From Dietzia lutea (GTDB taxonomy: Bacteria > Actinomycetota > Actinomycetes > Mycobacteriales > Mycobacteriaceae): a stretch of 64,000 nt of DNA. Made by a program: the position numbers and the translations under genes. The stretch is from the NCBI RefSeq assembly GCF_003096075.1, contig NZ_CP015449.1, positions 1,488,001 to 1,552,000 of the forward strand, in the 5' to 3' direction. Below, piece by piece: positions 44,557 to 56,194 of the stretch. Position 1 is the stretch's first letter. Each line of letters opens with the position of its first letter. The notes below the pieces were generated by a model. The model did no database searches. It was not told where the DNA came from and saw nothing but the letters and a program-made list of their open reading frames with translations.

Positions 44557-45144
44557 TCAGTCCCTCGCGGTGCTGGCCCGGATATGCGCCCGTTCGCCCT
44601 GCCGACCCACGAGGCTGAGGAACTCCACCGGGCCGGCGCTGGTGGCGCCGAACCAGTGCGGGGTGCGGGTGTCGAACTCGGCCGCCTCGCCGGGGGTGAG
44701 GATGAGGTCGTGCTCGCCGAGGACCAGTCGGAGCCGGCCGTCCAGGACGAACACCCAGTCGTGGCCGTCGTGGACGTGGAGGTGCGGCTCGTCGTCGTCC
44801 CTCCCACGGGGTAGCACGAACTTGTACGCCTGAATCCCGCCCGGCCGGCGTGACAACGGGATGACGGTGGCGCCGTAGTCGGTGGTGAAGGGCCGCAGGG
44901 CGACGCGGGGGTCGCCGGTCGGCGGGGCGTCGACGAGGTGGTCCAGCGTGACGCCGTGCGCCCGCGCGAGCGGCAGCAGCAGTTCGAGCGTGGGACGGCG
45001 CTGTCCCGACTCGAGTCGGGAGAGGGTGCTGGGGGAGACGCCGGTCTTGTCGGCGAGCTCGGCGAGGGTCATGTCGCGGCGTCGTCGCAGGGACCGCAGG
45101 CGGGGTCCCACGCCGGTGAGGGTCTGGGCGGTCGGGTCGGTCAT
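44557..45144 (-). CDS. XRE-family regulator with C-terminal cupin domain
   Basis: This 195-residue protein has an N-terminal helix-turn-helix (LRSLRRRRDMTLAELADKTGVSPSTLSRLESGQRRPTLELLLPLA, about 16-60) and a C-terminal cupin (DEPHLHVHDGHDWVFVLDGRLRLVLGEHDLILTPGEAAEFDTRTPHWF, about 117-164) with several possible metal-binding His. Such regulators sense a small ligand in the cupin. The gene is divergent from a thioredoxin-reductase-like gene, and a TTGCC-N5-GGCAA palindrome lies between them. It is therefore a likely local regulator of that operon. Confidence 0.9.
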   Translation of the reverse strand: MTDPTAQTLTGVGPRLRSLRRRRDMTLAELADKTGVSPSTLSRLESGQRRPTLELLLPLARAHGVTLDHLVDAPPTGDPRVALRPFTTDYGATVIPLSRRPGGIQAYKFVLPRGRDDDEPHLHVHDGHDWVFVLDGRLRLVLGEHDLILTPGEAAEFDTRTPHWFGATSAGPVEFLSLVGRQGERAHIRASTARD

Positions 45145-45153
45145 CCACCCAGT

Positions 45154-45168
45154 TTGCCACTTCGGCAA
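45154..45168. promoter_or_regulatory. Candidate operator of the XRE-cupin regulator
   Basis: TTGCC-ACTTC-GGCAA is a perfect inverted repeat 9 nt upstream of the regulator's start codon and 84 nt before the divergent flavoprotein gene. Location and symmetry suggest autoregulation. The identity of the binding protein is inferred. Confidence 0.5.
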
Positions 45169-45252
45169 GGAATGTTGCGCCGCCGATGCGCGGCCGTCAT
45201 CGTCGAGGGACGAGGGCCGCGACCGCCGGCCCGGAGCGGGGGAGACGGACAG

Positions 45253-46251
45253 ATGAGTACACGGAGCGACGACCTACGGGACGTGGTCGTGGTGGGCGGC
45301 GCGGCGGCCGGGTTGAGCGCCGGTCTCACACTGGCGCGCGCACGGCGCCGCGTGACGGTCATTGACGTGGGGCGGCCGCGCAACGCCCCGGCCGAGGGGA
45401 TCCACGGTCTCCTCGCGCTGGACGGGGTGGCGCCGCGGGAGTACCTCGCGCGGGGGCGCGCGGAGGTGGAGAGGTACGACGGCGAGGTCGTCGACGGCGA
45501 GGTCGTGGACACCCGCCCGGCCGGGCACGGGTTCGACGTCATCCTGGCCGACGGGACGGTGCTGCCCACGCGCACGCTCGTCCTCGCGATCGGGGTGACC
45601 GACGAGCTGCCGGACGTGCCCGGGGTCCGCGAGCAGTGGGGGCACGGCGTCCTGCACTGCCCGTACTGCCACGGCTGGGAGGTTCGCGACCAGCGGATCG
45701 GCGTCATCGCGACCGGCCCGATGTCCGTGCACCAGGCCGTGCTGTTCCACCAGTGGAGCCGCGACATTACCTTCCTCGCCGGCGGGCGGCCGCTCGACGA
45801 GCAGGACCGCGTCCATCTGGACGCGCTCGGGATCGGAGTCGTCGAGGGTGTGATCTCGCGGGTGGAGACCGACGGTGGGCGCGTGGTCGGCGTCCGTGTC
45901 GACGACGACGAGGTCATCGATCTCGACGCGGTGGTGGTGGGCAGTCGGATGACCGTGCGGGTCGAGCCGTACATCGCGATCGGCGTGACGGCGGACGACC
46001 ACCCCGTGGGCACGTTCATCGCCACCGACGAGACCGGCGCCACCTCGGTGCCGGGCGTGTGGGCGGCCGGCAACTGCGCGGACCTCATGGCGCAGGTCGG
46101 AGCGGCGGCCGCTCACGGTGCCCGCGTCGCGCAGTTCCTCAACGCCGCGCTGGTGACGGCCGACCTCGAGCGCGCTGTCGCGGAGCAGGCTGTCACCGAG
46201 CAGGCCGTCGAGGCGCAGGCGGGTGAGGCGGCCGATGGCGCACGAGTTTGA
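45253..46251 (+). CDS. Thioredoxin-reductase-like NAD(P)/FAD oxidoreductase
   Basis: This 332-residue flavoprotein has an N-terminal FAD motif (VVVVGGAAAGLSAGLTLARARRRVTVID), a CPYCHGWE redox Cys pair (about 137-144), a central NAD(P)-binding region in which the usual GxGxxG is degenerate (IGVIATGPMSVHQAVLF), and a C-terminal FAD segment GVWAAGNCADLMAQVGAAAAHGARVAQFLNA. The degenerate dinucleotide site suggests a special electron donor or low activity. The last ~30 residues are an Ala/Glu/Val-rich tail. The stop lies 17 nt inside the methyltransferase gene; these genes form an operon with the NERD helicase. Confidence 0.88.
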   Translation: MSTRSDDLRDVVVVGGAAAGLSAGLTLARARRRVTVIDVGRPRNAPAEGIHGLLALDGVAPREYLARGRAEVERYDGEVVDGEVVDTRPAGHGFDVILADGTVLPTRTLVLAIGVTDELPDVPGVREQWGHGVLHCPYCHGWEVRDQRIGVIATGPMSVHQAVLFHQWSRDITFLAGGRPLDEQDRVHLDALGIGVVEGVISRVETDGGRVVGVRVDDDEVIDLDAVVVGSRMTVRVEPYIAIGVTADDHPVGTFIATDETGATSVPGVWAAGNCADLMAQVGAAAAHGARVAQFLNAALVTADLERAVAEQAVTEQAVEAQAGEAADGARV

Positions 46252-46900
46252 TCGTCGGTACTGGGACCGCGTCTGGTCAGGCGCGGCGGACGCCGGGAAC
46301 GCTGGGAACGCCGGGGACGCTGGCCGGGCGTCCGCGATGGCCACGAGCCCGCCCAATCCGCACCTCGTCCGGGAGATCGCGGGGCTGAGCCCCGGGACGG
46401 CGCTCGAGGCCGGGTGCGGGGCGGGGGCCGAGGCGTTGTGGCTGGCGTCGAGGGGCTGGCGCGTGACGGGCGTCGACATCGCGGCCGGGGCGCTCGAGGT
46501 CGCGGCGCGTCGTGCGGCGGCGGCCGGCCTGGTCGACCGGGTGTCGTGGCTCGAGGCGGACCTGTCCGTCTGGCAGCCCGACGGCCGGTTCGACCTGGTC
46601 ACCACGCATTACGCCCACCCCTCGGTCCCGCAGCTGGACTTCTACGAGCGGCTCGCGGGCTGGGTGGCCCCGGGCGGCACGCTGTTCATCGTGGGTCACC
46701 TCCACCACGGCGGGCACGGGCGTCACGGAGCCCACCCGCCCGCCGAGGCCAGCGCGACCGCCGCCGGGATCACGGCAGTGCTCGGGCAGGACCGGTGGGA
46801 AATCGCCACGGCGCTTCAAGGTTCACGTGAGATGGCCGGGCGCGGCGGCGCCGCCGTGACCGTGCACGACGTCGTCGTGAGGGCCACCCGGAGGTCGTGA
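46235..46900 (+). CDS. Class I SAM-dependent methyltransferase
   Basis: This 221-residue protein has the Rossmann-like SAM motifs ALEAGCGAGAEALWLASRGWRVTGVDIA (about 56-83) and WLEADLSVW, followed by FDLVTTHYAHPSVPQLDFYERLAGWVAPGG. An N-terminal Gly/Asn/Ala insert (AADAGNAGNAGDAGRAS) interrupts the usual RYWDxxW start. The substrate is unknown; some relatives methylate tellurite, thiopurines or small metabolites. The ATG lies inside the preceding gene, with GAGGCGG just upstream. The stop overlaps the helicase start (GTGA). Confidence 0.87.
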   Translation: MAHEFDRRYWDRVWSGAADAGNAGNAGDAGRASAMATSPPNPHLVREIAGLSPGTALEAGCGAGAEALWLASRGWRVTGVDIAAGALEVAARRAAAAGLVDRVSWLEADLSVWQPDGRFDLVTTHYAHPSVPQLDFYERLAGWVAPGGTLFIVGHLHHGGHGRHGAHPPAEASATAAGITAVLGQDRWEIATALQGSREMAGRGGAAVTVHDVVVRATRRS

Positions 46901-48477
46901 CCGCCCCGGCGTGCACCGGGACCGCCGACGGGGCGGGTGGGGTAACTGTTCTCACATGCCTCGTGGTGGTGGGGCAGCGGGTGTCGACGGCGGAGAAGGA
47001 GCACGAGGTCGACGCCCTCGTCGCGATGCCCGGGGCCGGGATCGTGGCCATCGAGATCAAGTCCGGGCAGATCGCCGTCGAGGACGGACGCTGGGTGCAG
47101 GGCAGTGCCGGGAAGCAGTTCATGATCGACCCGGTGACGCAGTGCCGCGAGGCGCTGTACGCCCTGCGCGGTTACGTCAGCGAGGACCCGCGCTGGCCGC
47201 GACAGCACCAGCGCTGGACCCACCTGCTCGTCTTCCCCAACGCCTCGATCCCCGACGACTTCGCGTTGCCGCAGATCAGCCGCGACCGGATCGTGGACCG
47301 GGACCAGCTCGATCAGCTCGCGTCGGTCGCGCACCGGGTCGGGCGGGAGTCCGGTCCGGCCGATCGCCCGTTCCTCGCCGCGGAGACGGTCGACAGGCTG
47401 GCCGAGATCCTCGGCGGGCGCGGGCTGCCGCAGCGCGACGTGGTGGCACGCGCCGCGGAGAACGCCGACATCGCAGACGCGCTCACCCGCGAACAGTCGG
47501 TGCTGCTGCGCGCGGTCGACGCCCTCCCGCGCGTCGAGATCCGCGGCGGCGCCGGGAGCGGCAAGACCTACCTCGCGCTCGAACAGGCCCGCCGGCTGTC
47601 GCGGGACGGGCAGCGGGTGGCGCTGATCTGCTATTCCCACGGCCTGGCCAGCTACCTCAGGCGCGTCACCGCCGGCTGGAAACGGCGCGAACGCCCCGCC
47701 TACGTCGGGGAGTTCCACGCCCTGGGGGTGGAGTGGGGCGCCCCGGCGGGACCCGACGAGCGCATCCGGTCCGCCGAGTCGGTGCGGTGGTGGGAGGAGG
47801 AGCTTCCGCGGTTGATGTCCGAGTTGGCCGACGGGCTCCCCGATGGTCGGCGATTCGACGCCGTGATCGTGGACGAGGCGCAGGATTTCGCGGACAGCTG
47901 GTGGCAGCCCGTGATCGGGGCCCTGCGCGACCGGGAGGACGGTCGCCTCATGATCGTCGGTGACGTCGGGCAGAGCGTGTTCCAGCGGGCGGGTCGACCG
48001 CCCGTGGACCTCGTGCCGCTCGTGCTGGACCACAATCTCCGCAACACCCGGCAGATCGCCAGCGCGTTCCTCCCACTCGTCGGACACCGCATGGAGCTGC
48101 GGGGAGGGACCGGCCCCGCCGTGCGGTACGTCGACGTCCCGGAGGGGGCCGACCCGATCGCGGTGGGTGACGACGAGGCCATGCGGCTGTTGGACGAGGG
48201 CTGGCAACCCGGCGACGTCGCCCTGCTGACGATCGGCTCACGCCACCCGATGCAGGTCGAGCTGCAGGAGGACGGCAACGACGCCTACTGGGAGACGTTC
48301 TGGAGCGGCGAGGACATCTTCTACGGACATGTCCTGGGCTTCAAGGGACTCGAGCGGCGGGCGGTCGTGCTGGTGTGCAACGGGTACGAGGGCATCGACC
48401 GCTTCCGCGAGCGCATCTACGTGGGACTCTCGCGGGCGACCGACGTACTCGTCGTGGTGGGGGAGATCGACTGCTGA
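46897..48477 (+). CDS. NERD nuclease-domain protein with UvrD-like helicase domain
   Basis: This 526-residue protein couples an N-terminal NERD nuclease-like domain (HEVDALVAMPGAGIVAIEIKSGQI, about 31-55, with D and ExK residues) to a superfamily 1 helicase. The helicase has Walker A GGAGSGKTYLA (about 217), DEAQDF Walker B, GDVGQSVFQRAG, LGFKGLERRAVVLV and the final YVGLSRATDVLVVVG. The usual first helix of NERD, with a conserved Glu, seems missing, because the GTG start lies too close to the core. NERD-helicase proteins occur in DNA repair and phage defence (for example Nhi). The gene is coupled to the methyltransferase upstream and ends before a strong terminator. Confidence 0.87.
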   Translation: MTAPACTGTADGAGGVTVLTCLVVVGQRVSTAEKEHEVDALVAMPGAGIVAIEIKSGQIAVEDGRWVQGSAGKQFMIDPVTQCREALYALRGYVSEDPRWPRQHQRWTHLLVFPNASIPDDFALPQISRDRIVDRDQLDQLASVAHRVGRESGPADRPFLAAETVDRLAEILGGRGLPQRDVVARAAENADIADALTREQSVLLRAVDALPRVEIRGGAGSGKTYLALEQARRLSRDGQRVALICYSHGLASYLRRVTAGWKRRERPAYVGEFHALGVEWGAPAGPDERIRSAESVRWWEEELPRLMSELADGLPDGRRFDAVIVDEAQDFADSWWQPVIGALRDREDGRLMIVGDVGQSVFQRAGRPPVDLVPLVLDHNLRNTRQIASAFLPLVGHRMELRGGTGPAVRYVDVPEGADPIAVGDDEAMRLLDEGWQPGDVALLTIGSRHPMQVELQEDGNDAYWETFWSGEDIFYGHVLGFKGLERRAVVLVCNGYEGIDRFRERIYVGLSRATDVLVVVGEIDC

Positions 48478-48490
48478 CTCCGGTGCCCCG

Positions 48491-48542
48491 GACATGCCCC
48501 ACCGCCCCGACCTCGCGGGAGGACGGGGCGGTGGGGCATGTC
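48491..48542. terminator. Strong bidirectional terminator
   Basis: A perfect 19-bp inverted repeat (48491-48509 with 48524-48542) closes a 14-nt loop between the convergent helicase and Hsp20 genes. The stem is far longer than most in the window. No U-run follows, but the symmetric placement suits termination from both sides. Confidence 0.8.
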
Positions 48543-48571
48543 GGCGCCGTTCGTCGGTCCGAGGCGGGAGG

Positions 48572-49030
48572 TCAGCTCCCGAGGTCGGACGAACCCTCGA
48601 CGATCTCGGCCTGCTCGGTGCGCTGGGTGCCGTGCGAGACGGCGATCTTGCGCGGCTGCGCCTCCTCGGCCACCGGGATCACCAGCCGGAGGACGCCGTC
48701 GGTGTAGTCGGCCTCGATCTTGTCGGTGGCCAGGCCCTTGCCCAGAGCGAGTTGGCGGGCGAACGCGCCCGACTGGCGCTCGTGCATGAGCCACTGGCCG
48801 TCGCCGTCGATCGGGGAGCGGCGCTCGGCCCGCACGGTCAGCGTGCGGTCCTCCACGTCGATGTCGATGCTCGCCGGATCGACGCCGGGCATGTCGATGA
48901 GGCCGATGAAGCGGTCACCCTCGCGGTAGAGGTCCATGGGCAGGGAGGTCGAGCCGGTCGCGCTGCGCAACCCCTCCCCCAGGAGGCGGTCGAGCTCACG
49001 GAACGGATCGAAGCGATTGCTGGTGGCCAT
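48572..49030 (-). CDS. Hsp20/alpha-crystallin family small heat-shock protein
   Basis: This 152-residue chaperone has a short N-terminal arm, an alpha-crystallin domain (about 30-125) with MDLYREGDRFIGLIDMPGVDPASIDIDVEDRTLTVRAERR, and the conserved ADYTDGVLRLVIPVAEEAQPRKIAV ending. It prevents aggregation of unfolded proteins. A GGAGAC-type ribosome-binding site precedes the ATG. A HAIR-like inverted repeat about 80 nt upstream suggests HspR repression and heat induction. Confidence 0.95.
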   Translation of the reverse strand: MATSNRFDPFRELDRLLGEGLRSATGSTSLPMDLYREGDRFIGLIDMPGVDPASIDIDVEDRTLTVRAERRSPIDGDGQWLMHERQSGAFARQLALGKGLATDKIEADYTDGVLRLVIPVAEEAQPRKIAVSHGTQRTEQAEIVEGSSDLGS

Positions 49031-49105
49031 GGCAGGTCTCCTTCAGGACTGATCGGGGAGCGCCCGGTCTCTCCGGGATCGCACCCCGTTCAACGGAGCC
49101 CATGC

Positions 49106-49126
49106 GTTGAGTATTCCCGACTCACC
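49106..49126 (-). promoter_or_regulatory. HAIR (HspR-associated inverted repeat)
   Basis: GTTGAGT-ATTCCCG-ACTCACC matches 11 of 14 positions of the HspR consensus CTTGAGT-N7-ACTCAAG with exact 7-nt spacing. It lies upstream of the hsp20 start codon on the minus strand. Confidence 0.7.
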
Positions 49127-49144
49127 TTTCCTCGTCGCGAGAAG

Positions 49145-49858
49145 TCAGGGAGCCGGGGATCGCTGCTTCTCCAGGACCACCCGGAAGTCGACGGTGCCGT
49201 CCGGCGCGACGGTGACGAATCCCAGACTGGGCGGTTCCACCCCCAGGTCGGTCCACGTCACCGGTATCGCGCCTGAGGCGATGAGTTGATCGCCCGAGCG
49301 GAGCACCGTGACGTCGATGGGGGAGCGGAGCGTGGTGTCCTTGACGGTGAGGTCGACCTGCATCGACACGGTCGCGGTGGTGCCGTCGTCGGGAACGGCG
49401 CCGAGGTCGACGGGGTCGGCCACCTCGAGGGTCGAGACGGGGTGCCCGGCCACGTCGAGGATGTCGGCCGAGCGGGCCCTTTCGTCGCGGGCGCCGATGT
49501 CAGTGGACAGGCCGCCCATGTCCACCTCGAAGCGGCCCGTCTCGAGCACGCCCTGCGCGATCACGGCCTCGCCGCTCACCTTGTTCGTCGTGCCGACGAC
49601 CGTCACCGGTTCGCCGCGGAGCACCTCGTCGACCGTGTACCCGGCGACGGTCCCGTTGGGAGGGGCGCCGGGCACGACGTCCCAGGTGCCGTCGAGGTCG
49701 GTCGCCGCGGCGTCGGCGGCCTCGACATCGATCACCGTCGGCGCGGTGTCGTCCCCGCCGCGAGCGGCCTTGTAGACGAACGGTGCGGCGAGGATGACGA
49801 CGAGGACGACGGCGAGGGCGCCGACCACCCACAGGAGTTTCCGCATGCCGACGAGCAT
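49145..49858 (-). CDS. YceI family protein, membrane-anchored
   Basis: This 237-residue protein has one N-terminal membrane helix ([22 protein letters not shown], about 7-28). The extracytoplasmic part is a YceI-like lipocalin barrel: [53 protein letters not shown], and [34 protein letters not shown]. YceI proteins bind isoprenoid-type lipids; the ligand here is unknown. An ATG four codons downstream of the chosen start is an equal alternative; neither has a clear ribosome-binding site. The gene is divergent from hisD and 114 nt upstream of hsp20 in the same direction. Confidence 0.88.
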   Translation of the reverse strand: MLVGMRKLLWVVGALAVVLVVILAAPFVYKAARGGDDTAPTVIDVEAADAAATDLDGTWDVVPGAPPNGTVAGYTVDEVLRGEPVTVVGTTNKVSGEAVIAQGVLETGRFEVDMGGLSTDIGARDERARSADILDVAGHPVSTLEVADPVDLGAVPDDGTTATVSMQVDLTVKDTTLRSPIDVTVLRSGDQLIASGAIPVTWTDLGVEPPSLGFVTVAPDGTVDFRVVLEKQRSPAP

Positions 49859-50087
49859 AGAAAGCGGGGGCCGCGGAAAGATGAGTGTCCGCTGACAATC
49901 CGTGCGCGGGGCCTGAGTGGGGGGCGCGAACCGCCCGGTGGTCACCCGGGCAGGTGGCCCGAGTCGCGGACCCCGTCAGCGTCACTAGACTGTTCGGGTG
50001 GCCGCGCGGGTCATGGCCGACCGTGTCCTCGCGACACGGGCGCCGATCCGGCCCGCGGCCACGGTGCTCCCGAGGAAAGGCCACACC

Positions 50088-53183
<3,096 letters not shown>

Positions 53184-53190
53184 TGCCGGC

Positions 53191-54438
53191 GTGAGCGCGC
53201 GAGTAGAGAACCCGGGGGCGTTCGCACGCCTGGTCCGCACCCCCGGCGTCCCCGCGGCCTTCGTCCTGGTCCTGCTGGCCTTCGGCGGATTCTCGCTGCT
53301 CCTGCCGGTCGTCCCGCTGGCGGTCGTCCGCGGCGGGGGCAGCGAGTTCGTCGCCGGCGCCACGACAGGCGTGTTCATGACGGTGACCGTCCTGTTCCAG
53401 CTGGCCACCCCGCGGCTGACGGGCGTGATCGGCTATCGGTGGGTGCTCGGGATCGGCAGTTCCCTGCTGGGCCTGCCCTCCGGGCTGCTCGCCCTGTTCG
53501 ACAGTCCGTTCGCCGTCCTGGCCATCAGCGGCGTCCGCGGTGCGGGATTCGGCATGATGACGGTCGCCGGCTCCGCGCTCGTCGCCGAACTCGCGCCGCC
53601 CGGGATGCTCGGACGCGCCACCTCGCTGATCGGCCTCGCCGTGGGTATCTCGGAGGCGCTCTTCCTCCCCGTGGGCCTGTGGCTGCTCGATCTCTTCGGG
53701 CTGCCGACGGTGGCGTGGGCCGCCACTGCGTTCGGCGTCGTCGGCCTGGTCGCCTCGGCTCGACTGCCCCACGTCTACCCGACCCCGCCCGAGGAGTCCG
53801 ACCGCGCGGAGATCGGCCCCCGACGGGTGCTGTTCCTCCTGGCCGGTCCGTTCATCGTCATGGTCGCCGTGACCCTGCCCTACGGCGCGGCGGCCTCGTT
53901 CCTGTCGCCGGCTCTCGACTCGATCGCCTCCGGCAGCGGCGCCGTCGTCGCCGGGCTCGGGCTCGGCCTGCTGGGCGCCGGCGTGATCGTCGGTCGCACC
54001 GTCGCGGGGCTCGTGTCGGACCGGCGCGGCCCCGGTGCGCTGGTGTGGCCGGGACTGGGTGTCGCAGCTCTCGGAATGCTGGGCATCGCCTGGCTGTTGA
54101 CACTGGAGGCGAACCCCTGGTGGTTCCTCGTCCCGACCGTGGTCTTCGGCCTCGGGTTCGGCGCCATCCAGAACGAGGCCCTCGTGGGCTCGTTCGAGCG
54201 GATGCCGCGTTCCCGGCTGGGCACCGCGTCCGCGTCGTGGAACATCTCCTTCGACGCCGGCACCGGGCTCGGGTCGGTGGTCATGGGCGGGTTCGCGGGC
54301 TTCGGTTACGTCGTGCTGTTCACCGTCGCGGCCGGGATCGTCCTCGTGGTGGGCGGCCCCGCGGCGGTGGGTGCACGCCGCACGCGGCCCGTACGAGATC
54401 TGGCCTCCGACGACAGCGGCGATAAGGTGAACTCATGA
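53191..54438 (+). CDS. MFS transporter inside the his operon
   Basis: This 415-residue major facilitator protein has 12 predicted helices and a loop 2-3-like segment [17 protein letters not shown]. The second-half repeat includes [21 protein letters not shown]. The substrate is unknown. Corynebacteria also carry an MFS gene between hisB and hisH, so a histidine-related export or precursor transport role is possible. The GTG start is 7 nt after hisB and the stop overlaps hisH by 4 nt, confirming it belongs to the operon. Confidence 0.9.
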   Translation: MSARVENPGAFARLVRTPGVPAAFVLVLLAFGGFSLLLPVVPLAVVRGGGSEFVAGATTGVFMTVTVLFQLATPRLTGVIGYRWVLGIGSSLLGLPSGLLALFDSPFAVLAISGVRGAGFGMMTVAGSALVAELAPPGMLGRATSLIGLAVGISEALFLPVGLWLLDLFGLPTVAWAATAFGVVGLVASARLPHVYPTPPEESDRAEIGPRRVLFLLAGPFIVMVAVTLPYGAAASFLSPALDSIASGSGAVVAGLGLGLLGAGVIVGRTVAGLVSDRRGPGALVWPGLGVAALGMLGIAWLLTLEANPWWFLVPTVVFGLGFGAIQNEALVGSFERMPRSRLGTASASWNISFDAGTGLGSVVMGGFAGFGYVVLFTVAAGIVLVVGGPAAVGARRTRPVRDLASDDSGDKVNS

Positions 54439-55100
54439 CGAAGACGGCCCCGCGGGTAGCGCTCCTGGACTACGGCTCCGGCAACCTGCGCTCGGCTCAT
54501 CGCGCTCTCGAGCGTGTCGGCGCCCCGGTGGAGCTGACCTCCGACCCGCGCGTGGCGACCGAGGCCGAGGCGCTCGTGGTGCCCGGCGTCGGGGCGTTCG
54601 CCGCCTGCATGAAGGGGCTCGAGGCGGTCAAGGGGCCCCGCATCATCGGAGAGCGTCTCGCGGGCGGTCGCCCGGTCCTGGGCATCTGTGTGGGCATGCA
54701 GGTGATGTTCGAGCGCGGCACCGAGTTCTCGGACGGGGAGCACGAAGACTCTCCCGGTGCCCCCGGTTGCGGGGAGTGGCCCGGTGTCGTGGAGAAGCTC
54801 GACGCCCCCGTCCTCCCGCACATGGGATGGAACACCGTCGAGGCGCCCGCGAACACCGTCCTGTTCGCCGGCATGCCCGCCGACGAGCGCTTCTACTTCG
54901 TGCACTCCTACGGCGTCCAGCGGTGGGAGATGGAGCCCTCCGACCACCTGCGGGCCCCCGACGTCACGTGGGCCGAGCACGGGACCCGGTTCATCGCCGC
55001 GGTGGAGAACGGCCCGCTGTCGGCCACCCAGTTCCACCCCGAGAAGTCCGGGGACGCCGGCCTGCAGCTCCTCGAGAACTGGATCCGCTCTGTCGCCTGA
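54435..55100 (+). CDS. hisH: Imidazole glycerol phosphate synthase glutamine amidotransferase subunit
   Basis: HisH (221 residues) is a class I amidotransferase. It has [13 protein letters not shown] near the N-terminus, VPGVGAF, the nucleophile Cys in [14 protein letters not shown] (about 77-90), and the His-Glu pair in [11 protein letters not shown]. It feeds ammonia to HisF, encoded three genes downstream. The start ATG overlaps the MFS stop by 4 nt. An insert [18 protein letters not shown] follows the Cys block. Confidence 0.96.
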   Translation: MTKTAPRVALLDYGSGNLRSAHRALERVGAPVELTSDPRVATEAEALVVPGVGAFAACMKGLEAVKGPRIIGERLAGGRPVLGICVGMQVMFERGTEFSDGEHEDSPGAPGCGEWPGVVEKLDAPVLPHMGWNTVEAPANTVLFAGMPADERFYFVHSYGVQRWEMEPSDHLRAPDVTWAEHGTRFIAAVENGPLSATQFHPEKSGDAGLQLLENWIRSVA

Positions 55101-55122
55101 GAGCGACCGCGGCCCGGCCACG

Positions 55123-55374
55123 GTGTCGTTCGCCGCGCTCGCCTTGGCGGTGGCCGGGGCGGGCGTCCTGGTTCTCGCGCTCACCGCACTCGCGGTCGCA
55201 CTGCTGCCCCTACCGGCCGCCGGGCGCGCCGTCGTCGCCCTCGTCGGCGTCGTCGCGACGGCGGTGGCGATGGGCCTGATGTCGCGCCGGATCACCGAGC
55301 GCGCGATCCGCGCCGAGTACGGCGAGGAGCCCGGCGGTCAGGCGGAGCGCCCCGCTGACGACGGACTAGGCTGA
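55123..55374 (+). CDS. Small membrane protein between hisH and hisA
   Basis: This 83-residue protein has two helices: [26 protein letters not shown] (about 4-29), then [21 protein letters not shown] charged tail ([18 protein letters not shown]) follows. I recognise no function. The stop overlaps the hisA ATG (TGATG), which argues strongly that it is translated. The GTG start is the best candidate after hisH; a CTG inside the hisH end is unlikely. No clear ribosome-binding site is visible. Confidence 0.65.
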   Translation: MSFAALALAVAGAGVLVLALTALAVALLPLPAAGRAVVALVGVVATAVAMGLMSRRITERAIRAEYGEEPGGQAERPADDGLG

Positions 55375-56129
55375 TGCCCGTGACCAACGCCAGATACCTC
55401 GAACTCCTGCCCGCCGTCGACGTCGCCGACGGGCAGGCCGTCCGCCTCGTCCAGGGCGAGGCCGGGACGGAGACCTCCTACGGTGCACCGCTGGACGCGG
55501 CGATGCAGTGGCAGAACGACGGCGCCGAGTGGGTCCACCTGGTGGACCTGGACGCCGCGTTCGGACGGGGCACCAACCGGGAGCTCCTCGCCGAGGTCGT
55601 TGGGGCGCTCGACGTCAAGGTCGAGATGTCCGGCGGGATCCGCGATGACGAGTCGCTCGATGCCGCGCTCGCCACCGGGTGCGCGCGCGTCAACCTGGGC
55701 ACGGCCGCGCTCGAGAACCCCGAGTGGTGCGCCTCGGCCATCGCCCGCCACGGTGACCGCATCGCGGTGGGCCTCGACGTGCGGGTCATCGACGGCGAGC
55801 CGCGGCTGCGTGGTCGGGGATGGGTCTCCGACGGCGGCAACCTCTGGGAGGTCCTCGAGCGCCTCGACAAGGACGGGTGTGCCCGCTACGTCGTCACCGA
55901 CGTGTCCAAGGACGGCATGCTCAACGGGCCCAACCTGGAGATGCTCTCCCAGGTGTGCGCGGCCACCGACGCACCGGTGGTCGCCTCCGGTGGCGTCTCG
56001 TCCGTCGCGGACCTCGAGGCCATCGCCTCGCTGGTGCCGCAGGGCGTGGAAGGGGCCATCGTGGGCAAGGCCCTCTACGCCGGTCGGTTCACCCTTCCCG
56101 AAGCGCTCGCCGCCGTCAGCGGCCGCTGA
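55374..56129 (+). CDS. priA: HisA isomerase, probably bifunctional PriA
   Basis: This 251-residue beta/alpha-barrel isomerises ProFAR to PRFAR. In Actinobacteria the PriA form also does the TrpF step (phosphoribosylanthranilate isomerisation). Visible residues are the catalytic Asp in [30 protein letters not shown], the [20 protein letters not shown] stretch typical of PriA, and the second catalytic Asp in [14 protein letters not shown]. No trpF occurs in the adjacent trp genes, which supports the dual role. It overlaps the small membrane-protein gene by 1 nt. Confidence 0.94.
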   Translation: MPVTNARYLELLPAVDVADGQAVRLVQGEAGTETSYGAPLDAAMQWQNDGAEWVHLVDLDAAFGRGTNRELLAEVVGALDVKVEMSGGIRDDESLDAALATGCARVNLGTAALENPEWCASAIARHGDRIAVGLDVRVIDGEPRLRGRGWVSDGGNLWEVLERLDKDGCARYVVTDVSKDGMLNGPNLEMLSQVCAATDAPVVASGGVSSVADLEAIASLVPQGVEGAIVGKALYAGRFTLPEALAAVSGR

Positions 56130-56194
56130 ATCCGTCGAGCGCCGTGCCCACCCGGTAGCTCCACCCCCGCACGACCTCGAGCAGGAGGCCCGAG

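Noticed and set aside
49998-50087. Histidine leader peptide or attenuator before hisD
   Set aside because: The in-frame sequence has no run of His codons and no terminator/antiterminator pair; only a TAGACT -10-like element is seen.
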